A stretch of 64,000 nt of DNA from Begonia masoniana (lineage: Eukaryota; Streptophyta; Magnoliopsida; Cucurbitales; Begoniaceae), in assembly GCA_022432975.1 (NCBI GenBank), contig CM039516.1, positions 31,901,737-31,965,736 on the forward strand, in the 5' to 3' direction. The notes below the pieces were generated by a model. That model searched no databases. It was not told the DNA's origin and was given only the letters and a program-made list of their open reading frames with translations. The position numbers were made by a program, and so were the translations under genes. Below are positions 32,849-43,113 of this stretch, in pieces (the first letter of the stretch is position 1; each line of letters starts with the position of its first letter).

Positions 32849-33105
32849 TGTAGCGACCCTTACCCGTACCCTTTATTTTCCCGTATAAAATTTTTCATTT
32901 TGTTCTTAATAAACTTTGTAATATACGAACGTAAATAAAACCTTTGAAATCAGAGTTGAAATCGGAAATTTAAATCCATGTTTATAAACTATTCAAATAA
33001 ACTTAAAACAATTAATTTAAAACAATTATAAAACATTTTAAATAAATTTTAAACTTTAAAATCACATTCGAGGGACAAAAGGGACTTTGTCCCTCAAATG
33101 TGTAT

Positions 33106-33355
33106 GGCGATCAATCGCCCAAAATGTGGCGGTTGATCGCCATAGGCGATCACAACCAGGCGAGTAGTCGCCTGATTGATCGCCACAGGCGTTTCTTCGG
33201 CCAGCCCGCAATCGCCACTTTTACATGCCGATCGCTGCACCCAGGCGATTACTCGCCACCTTCTCTGGATTTCTCCAGAGAAGGGTGAATTCCTTTGGCG
33301 ATTCAAGCAGAGGGAGGGGCGATTGTTCTCCTCCCTCAGGCGACTATTCGCCACT
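33106..33355 (-). repeat. Palindrome array in LTR G (GGCGAT/ATCGCC)
   Basis: Includes GGCGAT-CA-ATCGCC (33106-33119) and AGGCGA-GTAG-TCGCCT (near 33157-33172), with further GGCGAT and ATCGCC words at 20-40-nt spacing. It lies at the same relative place in the LTR as the arrays in D, E and F. Confidence 0.82.
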
Positions 33356-33844
33356 GCCTCTGGATTTTGAAGTCAAGAGGCTGTTTTTCTTTACCCCATT
33401 TCACACCCTGCACACACATTTACGCACCCTTTTCATCAATCTCATTTCCTTCATCACATACCATTACAATTTTACAAAACACACTTCTATACAATAACAC
33501 TAACTCACACATACGTTTCACACGCTATCAATCACCTATTCACTAACTTAAAACACAATTAAAACGTAACCAATTTCATGAAAACGAACCGCATGGTTCC
33601 GTTTAAAAATTGAACATTCCCACTGCTTGTAAAACACTGAAATCATATCAAGATACTACCCAGATACAGACATCCTAAAACCTCAACTATACATTTCTTT
33701 TTATCTATCAAATCCCCAAAACATTACCTATGTCCCCACGGGTCAAAATCACGCTCCGACTGCCAGCGCACTCCCACGGGCCTCCTCCTTCAACATGTTC
33801 ATACATCAGGCGGAGGGACGTCTTCCTCACCTGTCTCAATGTCA

Positions 33845-34431
33845 CCTACACCATAGAATTAAACACGTGAGCTAGAGGCTCAGTAAATCTAAGTGAATGC
33901 AAATGTATGCTATGCTATGCTCTTTCAAACTATGTATTCTTTGCATTTCTTTTCTTTTCTTTATTTAGGTGTCTCTGGGTCACCCGGGGCTTCACTCTCG
34001 TTAGATAGGAGCGGCACATCCCGCGGTTGGATAGCCCCTCGGATCTAACACGGGGGGAAAGCATGCTTCCTCCGACAGCCATGCCTGAACCACCGCACCC
34101 GGCGTGACTATCTCTGTTGTTCAATTACGTACTTTGTTTATCTTTTTCCGTGTAAAACGCTTTGAAATTCATTTTGCATGCGTGCTTAGAAAACAATGCA
34201 TGAACGTGCTCAATACAATAATTAAAGCAAGTAAAAACATACAATATTAAACTAACAATTAACGACTTAACAAAACGTAATTCTAACTACCCGTTCCAAA
34301 CTACCCAAATGCATCTCAAATATCCTCAATCGACTCAATTCGTATGGTGTAGGCCTAGATGGCCAAACAAGTCACAGAGACTTACCTTGCGTCCGTTGTT
34401 CACCGAGCTTCGTCCACAATTGTTTGTTCAC
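33845..34431 (-). other. LTR intron-end pairing module, G copy
   Basis: Minus strand: candidate 46-nt exon 34431-34386 between TATAG and GTAAGT. Hairpin GGCC-ATCTA-GGCC (34364-34352). Arm 1 CCTACACCATACGAATT (34353-34337). Hairpin TGAGC-CTCTA-GCTCA (33882-33868). Arm 2 AATTCTATGGTGTAGG (33860-33845), acceptor AG at 33847-33846. The arms pair over 16 bp with a one-base bulge. Confidence 0.78.
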
Positions 34432-35796
34432 CTATAATATTTCACAATATACGTATTAAACCGTACATCAACAATTCCAAGCCATCTAATCCAACAAGAA
34501 CATAAACATGTGTAGCACTTTAAATGAAACATTTCAAACCAGTACAAGCAAATCAGTTGACTTTAATCACAAATACTAAGATTCTAGCTCGAAACATGAA
34601 CCAATTTCGAAAAATTATAACTTCATCTACAAATGTCGAAACGGCTTGATTCCAAAGGCCACGGCTTCCTTGAAGTGTCTAATTTAACCCATAAAAACAT
34701 CTTTGCAAGATAAAATCGGGAAGAGGGTCAAAATGCATCGGAACAGTGACCTGCCCGGAATTTCGTTTTACCATTTCACTTAAACTTTGAAAATTCATAA
34801 CTTTTCGTATACTCGTCCGAATTCAATGGTTCAACATGCTATAGAATACTTAAAACGTCTAGTTTAACATGGTGGAGTCCATTTACCAAAGATCTAACTC
34901 ATTTAGTGGCAGAAATTCGAAAACCGATCTGCCCTATAAATTTCGGTTTTGCACATTACCAAAATTCATCAATTCTCACTCCAATTTATCAAATATCCAT
35001 TCATAATCACCATCAACTTTCACCATACCATTATGAGTTATAAATGAGCAAGCATTTAAAACAACAATCCACCATTTTTCGTGCATCACCACCCAACACC
35101 AAAAACCCCAAATTTTTCACAACGCAAATAACAACCCATTACCATTAACCAACCAAAGGGGAATTGCCTTACCTTGAATCCTCAAGGAAATGGAGGAAAT
35201 TCGTGGAAGAACTCAAAGAGGAAGGGAATTTTCTTTTCTTCTTGAGAAAACCCTAACATTAGAAAGAAAACCCATATGAAAACACCATAAAAACCTAGCC
35301 CTAACTCAAAGAAAACCACCATAAACTAAAAGCCTACCTTAAATCTTCCAAAGTCTTGAAGGAAATCGATAAGGAAGGAAAGAAATGGTTGGAGCCGTGG
35401 GAGGAGAAGGGAGAAAGGATGAGAGGCGTAGAGAGAGTAAGGGGGAAGAAGGGAGCTACGTATTAGGTGGAAGAAAAAAAATGCCCATTTTCATTTCTCC
35501 CTTTTAATTAAAATATTATCTAAATAAAAATGAGGTGGCTTCTCCTACAAGTTTAGACATGTGTCAAGATGTAATTGGGTCCTCTCACCTACCACATCTT
35601 CTTTTATGTAGTCTACCCATGCCTTAAAGCCCAACCTTTAGTTAGGGCTTGGTTACCCCTCTAGTTTGGCCCACTTAGTAAATTTCTTAAATCCTTCCCC
35701 ATAATTTCACTTCCCAAAATTCAAAATCAATAAATAAAATTTCTAAAATATCGGGTACGGAATTTAAAACCTTAATACAAAATTTCAAGATGTTAC

Positions 35797-36303
35797 ATGA
35801 CTCACATAGACAAGGTAGTATTATAGTTGTATAGTTGCAGAGTATAACAATGAGGACCTAATCAGGAAACCCGTACCGAAGTAGTCTCCGAAGGTCAATA
35901 GGTTACCCAGGAAGATAGGTGACAAGGAAATCCTATGGGTGATGCAGTTACAAGGAATCGTTAACCGAGTGAATATAGAGATATGGGTCGACACGAGTCT
36001 CGACTACAGATGAAGCCAATGAAGTTATAGAGAAGTTTAGGTAAATCAATTGGAGATTTAAGGACTTAACTAAGCTTAGTACTTTAGTAAGGAAGTGTAT
36101 GATCAGATCGAAGGTAGAAGAATACAAGTTTAAGGTCGATATTGGAGAGTGCGGTGGACAGTTTTGGTTGAGGACCACGAAGAGTGACCGTAAGTACAAA
36201 TGATAATCGAAGCGTAAGGCCGCGTGATATGAGACATTGACATCAAAGGCTATATAAGCTAAGTCAAATTTTGAGGACAAAATTTTAAATAAGGTGGGTG
36301 GAA
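35797..36303 (+). other. Element F non-coding interior, right of G, with polypurine tract
   Basis: No coding sequence. Ends with GAGGACAAAATTTT and the purine tract AAGGTGGGTGGAA (36291-36303) just before the 3' LTR. It carries the second member of a diverged direct repeat with 32535-32780. Confidence 0.65.
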
Positions 36304-38536
36304 TGTAATATCCGGCTTGTACGGATTTTGGAGTTAATATATTATATTATTATTTTATCATATAATGGTATTTTTTGTAAATATGTCAAATCAAATCAGT
36401 TTCACAAACGGAAAGCGTCATTTCGATCCTAACGATTAATAGAAATTTTAAGAAAATTATGAAAATTTTCGGAGATTAAACACTATATTCCGAGTAATTA
36501 CATTTCTCGTAATATAAATGACGTGTTAGTAAAAATAGTAAACGAAGCCCAAACTGCGAACGGACAGTTTTGTTAAGTCCTAAATAATAAGTTGGACATG
36601 TTGGTGAAATAAGGAAGTTTGAGGAAACCGAATCGATAGTTAATTAACGAAACAAAGGACGAAACAAGAGCTAAGGGCATTTTGGTAATCTACCAAACAA
36701 ATTTTATAAAATCATAAGTGTTTCTCTTCTTCTTCATTTTCTTCTCTGGCCGCGAGAAACAGAACCTTCTCCCTCGCGATTTCTCTCTCGGCCGTGGGAG
36801 ATTCTCCTCCGATTCGCGCTCCGTTCGTTTCGTTTTCTTCGTGATTCTTCCTCCTCTCGCTACCCTAGGTATGAACCTACGATCTTGGAGTGTTTATTTT
36901 GATTTCTACGGAGTTGGAATAATAAGGGTTTCGTTTAGGTTTCGTTAAAAATCAAGATTTAGGGTTCGAAATTGATAGGTTGTTATAGTTTAAGGACGTA
37001 TTGAACGTATTAAACGTTATTGGACGAAGTTAAATTGAATTGTGGAAAAATGTTAAATTTGAGAATTTAGGGATTTTCGGGAAAAGTTCGTAAGTTGTGA
37101 TTTTGAACTATCGAGCATGAATTGGTCGTTTAAACGTCTCGATTAGTTAAGTTAGAACTTTAGGAAAGTTCCTTAGTTAAGAATTTTATTAAATTGGACA
37201 ATTGGAAGTTTAGATGCGTAGTATTGACAATATTGTAAATTTGCCTTAGGTAACTGACTCCCGTGGACGAAGCTTGAGATTCAGCGCGCTCAAGGTAAGT
37301 TCTCGTGACTTACTCTGACCGATTGGTCTACACCGTACTTCGATTTAGTGTCGAGGATCTCAGTGGATTGTTTGATTTAAATTGCTTTGGTTGGGTAGTT
37401 AGGTTTGCAATTGTTATAGGTTATTCTATTTTCGGTCTTGATGGTATGCATGTTGATTGTTTATTTTATGTTCATATCTGTTCATGCATCACGTATTTCA
37501 AATGTCATGAAAACGAATTTTCGCACGACGTTTTAGAGTAAATGCAAAGAAATGATGTCCCTACGGTATACAGTTTAAATGACCCTTCGGTATATAGTTC
37601 AAATGGCCCTTCGGTATATAGTTTATAGAAAAGCAAAGCAAAGCAAAGTAAAGCAAAGCAAAGCAAAGTAAAGCAAAGCAAAGCAAAGAAAACAAAGCAT
37701 TATTTATAAAGTCACATGCACAGCATGCATTTGCATTTACTAGAGCTTACTGAGATTTTTATCTCATAGATGTCTGTATGGTGTAGGTGTTTACGAGGAA
37801 ACAGGTGAAGACGAGCTTCCTCCTCCCGAGGCATGAGTTCAGTTGACGAAGGATGGTTGCGGTGGTGTGCTAGCACAGTCGACGCTTACCTGACCCGTGG
37901 GGAAGTATGTATAGGTTTTGTGGGTTTTGGTATGTTTTGGGCTGATGGTTGTATAGACGTTCTTAGGATACTTGGATATGGTTAGATGTTAGGTTCATAT
38001 TTGATGTTTTAAATGTTTTTGGAAATCTGTTTATAATCCGTGTTTTTATAGTTTTTACTGGAACTGCTTGGAATTTGAAACAGAAGGATTAGACAACTTT
38101 TAAACGTATCCATGCAGTTCGTTTTTACAACAGTTTAACGTATGTTTAGTTCGTTTAATTCATTGATTTATGACATGAGAAATGAGGTAATTTCTGTGGA
38201 GAGTAAGGAAGAAAGTCTCTGGAAATCTCGGAAATGTTTGGGTTAGCTCTCTGGAATCTCGGATTCCAGAGAGGGATTAGTCGCTGCATAATGCAGCGTT
38301 TGCAGCGATTAGTCGCTGCCATTCTTCTGCCTCTGCTTTTCGATTTTACCCTTCACCGATTGACAAATGTTTTAATGGTTTTATTAATTGTTTTTAAATA
38401 GTTTTAAGTTCATAAATGGTTTTATTTTAAGTAGTTTAAAATGTGGACTTCAATTCTGATTTAATTTCCGCTCAAAGTGTAAAATAAAATGAAAAATTTA
38501 TACGGGTAAAATGGGTACAGTATTAGGGGTGTTACA
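36304..38536 (+). repeat. Element F 3' LTR
   Basis: Starts TGTAATATCCGG and ends GGGGTGTTACA. Pairing module: donor 37295, arm 1 37328-37338, hairpin 37751-37766, arm 2 37776-37786. Short palindrome array at 38279-38320. It has about 50 bases (near 37807-37860) that are absent from the 5' LTR. Confidence 0.92.
37250..37787 (+). other. LTR intron-end pairing module, F 3' copy
   Basis: Candidate exon 37250-37294, donor GTAAGT at 37295, arm 1 CTACACCGTAC 37328-37338, hairpin TGAGAT-TTTT-ATCTCA 37751-37766, arm 2 GTATGGTGTAG 37776-37786. Same pairing as the 5' copy. Confidence 0.75.
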
Positions 38537-38943
38537 ATAAAGGGAGGGCATTTAGGTAATTTTCAAGTCAAAATGGTTATAAATTATAAAAAATTCCTCA
38601 TTTTCTCTCATTTCCCTCTTCTCCCTACGCGACTCCCCTCTCCCTTGCGATTTCTTTTCTCCTCCTTCGCCGATTCTCCAACGCCACCGACTCCTCCGAT
38701 TTCCGGCCATCTTCATTCGAGTTTCCTTCCCTTAATCAACATTCTAGGTAAGTTTGATACTTTGGACTAGTTTAATCGTTGTTTTAGGGTGTTAGTCGAT
38801 TTAGGGTTTGTTGTGAAATCGTTGGTTTTGGTAGAAATCGATAGTTTGACAATGTTAATGCCCAATAGTGTTGTATTTATGATTGTTGTGGTAGTTGGTG
38901 TGAATTAATGGTGTGGGTTAATGCTTAAGGGTAGGTTTTGGTT
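38537..38943 (+). repeat. Duplicated 407-bp E segment, right copy
   Basis: Repeats 27675-28081 with few differences and continues without a break into the rest of LTR E. It begins exactly at the intact 3' end of F. Confidence 0.85.
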
Positions 38944-39127
38944 GTTGGAAGGTTGTTGGAAGCCATTAATGGAGTTTTTGAGTTAGTGAGCATAATGTGC
39001 TTGACGAAATGCCCGAACGAAGTGAATAAGAGTCTTAGGGAAGATTGTCTTAGCTAGGGGTTTTTGTTTAGTTTTGAAATTGACGATTTAGGATCGATAC
39101 TAATGACATGTTACGGAAATGCCTTAG

Positions 39128-39725
39128 GTGAACCAAGCTCTCAAAGGACGGTGCTCGGCATAGCTAGGACTCCAGGTATGTGGGTGTTAGGTTTTCGGCC
39201 CTTCAGGCCCTACATTGTATCGATGTTAGGTTTTAATGATGTTTTCTGATTGTGGGGCTTAAACTAGCCGGGTAGTCTAGGATGTTTCCTAGTAGTACTC
39301 AGTTAGGTTCGTATGTGAGTAAGATTCGTTTATGTGTGTTATGAACAGTTAGATGATTGTTCGGAGTCTTTTTCTTCACGCATCATGTTTTTCCCTTATG
39401 ATTTAATGAAATGTTTTGCATGCACGTTTTCGAGTAAACGAAGTAAAGTAAATGAAGTTGGAGGATGAGTAGGGCACGGGGCACGTAAATGGCAACTTAG
39501 GGCACGAAAATATGATAATGGCAACTCAGGGCAAGTGTTTGGTCTACTGGGTAGACGAGTTGTGCCCGTGCCTACTCATGTCTAATGATATATATGTATA
39601 TGTTATGTAAAGTAAACAAACGAAAAATGAACATGTTTTTGGAAGACCATGCATTATGTATTTTCATGTTTTAGTGCACCTCCTTACTAAGCATTAGGCT
39701 TAATGTGTTTATCGTATGATGTAGG
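39128..39725 (+). other. LTR intron-end pairing module, E copy
   Basis: Candidate 48-nt exon 39128-39175 between CCTTAG and GTATGT. Hairpin GGCC-CTTCA-GGCC 39197-39209. Arm 1 CCTACATTGTATCGAT 39209-39224. Hairpin TAAGC-ATTAG-GCTTA 39688-39702. Arm 2 ATCGTATGATGTAGG 39711-39725, acceptor AG 39723-39724. Pairing extends the full arm with two G-U wobbles and one bulged base. Confidence 0.72.
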
Positions 39726-40365
39726 TGACGAGCACGAAGGGGATGAACCTCTTCATGATGATCACGCATAAATGGTCGGTGGATTGAGCTCGTGGCGGCG
39801 GGGCGTGTTTTGGTTAGGCTGGATGACCCGTGGGTATACTCCGAGTGTTTTGTGGTAAATGGGTGTGATTTGGATTGATTTTGATGATAGTTTTAGGGTG
39901 TATAGAAAAGTTTGACATTTTGATGATTTAGGGTGGATAATGGATTGGAGGGAAGTGTTATTTTGAATGATTTGATAAATGAATTTTTTTTAAAAGATTT
40001 AAGGAATTCAAATGTTATGTGATGTTGGTACGTGGATTGGTTGGATTGCGTTCGATGATTTTAGGTATTTAAATTGTAAGGATACGCTCGTGTTTTAAAA
40101 CGATCCACGCGGTTTGTTTTCATGAATTTTTAAATACGTGTTCGGGTACGTTTTTGAATCGGGATTTCTGGGGTTTTGGAGATTTTGTGTTTAAAAAAGT
40201 TGGGGAATGATTTTTGGATGATTTAAGGTGAAGGGTAAGAGTTTGGAAAAGAAAATTAGTTAAGGGTGAGGGAAAAAGGGGAGGGGTGCGCGCTGGCCGG
40301 GCGTGGCGCGCGCGCGCAGCGGGCGCACACGGCGTGCGCGCTGGGCGCTCCCAGAAGGTGGCCTT

Positions 40366-40476
40366 CGCGATCGATCGTGACCGAGGCGCAATCGATCGCG
40401 GTTTGGATAAATTTTTGTCGGGATACCCGAGCTAGCCCGATCGATCGGGCTCCGAGGCGCGATCGATCGTGATCGA
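40366..40476 (+). repeat. Palindrome array in LTR E (GATCGATC)
   Basis: CGATCGATCG (40368-40377), ATCGATCGCG (40391-40400), the perfect 16-base palindrome GCCCGATCGATCGGGC (40435-40450) and CGCGATCGATCGTGATCG (40458-40475). A GC-rich stretch of CGCGC words precedes it at 40288-40350. Confidence 0.85.
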
Positions 40477-40857
40477 CTTGCACATTTTTTTTTTTTTCGA
40501 CTTTTAAAAATCCGGTTGACTCGACCACTCACAATACTTCTAACACGTATTTTACGGACGACCCCCACGTATTTTTAAAAGATTTTAAGGGCCCAAAAAC
40601 CGAGTCGGCATTTTCCGAGGAAAGGGTTTTTACATCGTTCCAACGATTGAAAGTTGATGAACTTTATGCTTAACACGTTTAAGTCAAGGTTAGATTCTAA
40701 ATTGGGTCGTTTGAGGTTGTTAATCGTCTAAGTCCGTATTATTTTAGAGTATAGAGCAAAAGAAAAAATTTTACGTGAAATTCCGTGGGTTTAAAGTTAA
40801 AATTACGTTATGGCTAGTCCGTGGCGGCCCTGATCGGGTTGGGGTCGTCACAGTTTT

Positions 40858-43113
40858 CTTTATCTTTCGTTAAATGGAAAACATATGCATGAGAAATTCA
40901 TTTTCTATGCTCTTTAAAATTCATGATGCGTGAACATGGTATAGGCATGCATAAGTGCAAACTGTAACTTAAAAAAATCAACAAAATGATAACATTATCT
41001 ATGCCTATGCTACCTCCTCCCAAACGCAACACATAATCCATCAACATTATGTACACCTAGCACTTTGTGCCATAGACCGGAAAGGCCACACGCATGCAAC
41101 ACTAACTTACCTAGAGTCCTTAATAAACTTAATGACTTTGATCTCTTAAAAGTTGGGATCTCTTAAAACTTAGGATCTCTTAAAACTTGGAACTTGAAAC
41201 CTAATAATAATAACATAACATATTAACATTTTTTTTCATAAAAATCACATAATTCCCAAAACTCAATTCAAGTCCATTCGAACCCCAATTCAATTATTCT
41301 TCATCCATTCAAGCATACATATGTCCTTACTCAGCTCAACAATCCATAATACAAGTGAAATCCAAATTGTTCAAACAACTTATGCATGTTTTCTCATAAA
41401 CCCGAAATGGACCAATTTTCATCCAACTTCAAAAATTCATAACAAATCATATATATGTCTGAATTTGATGATTCAAAAGCCTATGTAAACTTTAGGGTGT
41501 CTAGTTTCTCATGGTAAAGTCCATTTAGAAAATAAAAATCATTAGCTCAATCAGTTTTTGGCAAAACCAAAACCTATCAGAACTTTCTTCACAGTTCTTA
41601 ATCCAATATTTGAAAATATCATAACTAATTGAATTCTCAACCTTTTTCAATGATGCAACATGCTATAGAATCCTTAAGATGTCTATTTTCATATGGTTAA
41701 ATCTATTTATAAAAAACCGAACTCAATAAATAGTAGAAAATCAAAAAACCGAAACTGCCCTAAAATCTCTTCACAGATTTTCAACCAACTTTGAAAATTC
41801 ATAACAAATTCAATACTTCTTCGAATTTAATGATTCAACAAGATATACAATCCTTAAGATATTTAACTTAAACATGCTGAAATCCATTTATCAAAAGCAA
41901 CTCAACTTATTTGTCGAAAACAGTAAAATCCAAATTTGCTCTAAAATTCCTAAATTTTTTACTAACTTTGTCTATTTCCATACATTTCTTCTATTTCCAT
42001 TTCCATACATTTCTTCTATTTCCATACATTTCTTCTATTTCCATACATTTCTTCTATTTCCATACATTTCTTCTATTTCCATACATTTCTTCTATTTCCA
42101 TACATTTCTTCTATTTCCATACATTTCTTCTATTTCCATACATTTCTTCTATTTCCATACATTTCTTCTATTTCCATACATTTCTTCTATTTCCATACAT
42201 TTCTTCTATTTCCATACATTTCTTCTATTTCCATACATTTCTTCTATTTCCATACATTTCTTCTATTTCCATACATTTCTTCTATTTCCATACATTTCTT
42301 CTATTTCCATACATTTCTTCTATTTCCATACATTTCTTCTATTTCCATACATTTCTTCTATTTCCATACATTTCTTCTATTTCCATACATTTCTTCTATT
42401 TCCATACATTTCTTCTATTTCCATACATTTCTTCTATTTCCATACATTTCTTCTATTTCCATACATTTCTTCTATTTCCATACATTTCTTCTATTTCCAG
42501 CCCTCTCTTCATGTTGAAAGTGTCAACTCTTCCATCACTTTCAAAGTCTGAATTCAACAAATGCTGTCCATTAGTCCATAATTCCCTTGAATTTTCAAAC
42601 TAACATCTTATTGGTTAATCATTTCTTTGACTTTTCATGCTAAAATTCTATTGGTTCCTTCCTTTCTTTTGTCAAACATTCAACCCTCTTTCCTTCTTCA
42701 AAGTCATTTTCCTTTCTTTCTTTTACTTCTAGCCTCCTCCCATATGTGCTTCATCATATTAACTTTTCCATATAAATTCTTCCATTGGTTCTTCATTTTG
42801 AACTTTCTTAGAAGGAGTTTCTATTGATTCATAAATCTTGACTTCTCAAATTGATTTTCTCTCCTTTCCTTCCTATTGTACACCAATTGCCTATTCTACT
42901 ATTCTTTATTATTTTACCACCATTTCACTAATTTTTCAATTCATTAGGGGTATGTTCCACTAAATGCTTGAAATTGACCTTATTCCTTTCAACTTCTCTA
43001 TCTAGCCACTTAACTCTTATCACTCCTAATACTTCTCTTATTAATATCAACATATAGCTCACCATCAATTAAAATGCTATAATAAGCTAAATGATAAAAT
43101 TTTGGGTGTTACA
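40858..43113 (-). mobile_element. LTR J, right fragment (reverse orientation)
   Basis: On the minus strand it begins TGTAACACCCAAAA at 43113, at an abrupt junction with copia pol. It runs leftward to 40858, continues at 27493 across E, and is interrupted again by D at 27364. A donor TAG|GTAAGT lies at about 41112-41105 (minus) and the hairpin GGCC-TTTCC-GGTC at 41087-41075, matching the first half of the module in the other LTRs. Its second arm is not in the window. A 19-bp minisatellite lies inside. Confidence 0.65.
41968..42500 (-). repeat. 19-bp minisatellite
   Basis: About 28 nearly perfect tandem copies of a 19-bp unit containing TTCTATTTCCATACATTTC. The unit is not a multiple of three and contains no stop, so long open frames appear in several frames. 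They are repeat artefacts, not genes. It lies in the first third of LTR J. Confidence 0.95.

Larger units (their letters stand above)
32849..35796 (-). mobile_element. Solo LTR G (Tekay-type, reverse orientation)
   Basis: 2948 bp, TGTAGCGACCC...GATGTTACA on the plus strand, with the 5-bp duplication TGACT (32844-32848 and 35797-35801). On the minus strand it begins TGTAACATC and ends GGGTCGCTACA. No internal region is present. It contains the pairing module (34431 to 33845) and a GGCGAT/ATCGCC palindrome array (33106-33355). Confidence 0.88.
28082..38536 (+). mobile_element. Element F: gag-only Tekay-type retrotransposon hosting solo LTR G
   Basis: LTRs at 28082-30314 and 36304-38536. The 3' LTR begins TGTAATATCCGG; the 5' LTR lacks the first seven bases and begins TCCGG. 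Met-type primer site at 30319-30330, gag at 30475-31575, purine tract at 36291-36303. No protease, reverse transcriptase or integrase is present. Solo LTR G interrupts the non-coding interior at 32849-35796. F must have been mobilised by proteins from elsewhere, or lost pol after insertion. Confidence 0.88.
27494..40852 (+). mobile_element. Solo LTR E (Tekay-type) hosting element F
   Basis: Starts TGTAACACCCGAG at 27494 and ends GGGTCGTCACA at 40852, with the target duplication GTTTT on both sides. No internal region of its own is present, so it is a solo LTR. It is interrupted by F (28082-38536). Its sequence at 27675-28081 is repeated at 38537-38943, so F is flanked by a 407-bp duplication rather than by 5 bp. 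The pairing module (39128-39725) and a GATCGATC palindrome array (40366-40476) are in the right part. Confidence 0.85.

Noticed and set aside
33106..33355. CRISPR-like array (short repeats with spacers)
   Set aside because: The units are palindromes of unequal length and spacing inside a plant LTR; there are no direct repeats of constant length and no cas genes.
33100..35796. G as a full retrotransposon
   Set aside because: No second LTR, primer site, purine tract or coding region is found between its ends; a 5-bp duplication directly flanks the single LTR.
40288..40350. CpG island or ribosomal DNA fragment
   Set aside because: Only about 60 bases of CGCGC-rich sequence within LTR E; no similarity to rRNA features is visible.
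41874..42603. Two overlapping open frames of 225 and 230 codons
   Set aside because: They only translate the 19-bp minisatellite; the period of 19 residues equals the 19-base unit read through all three phases.
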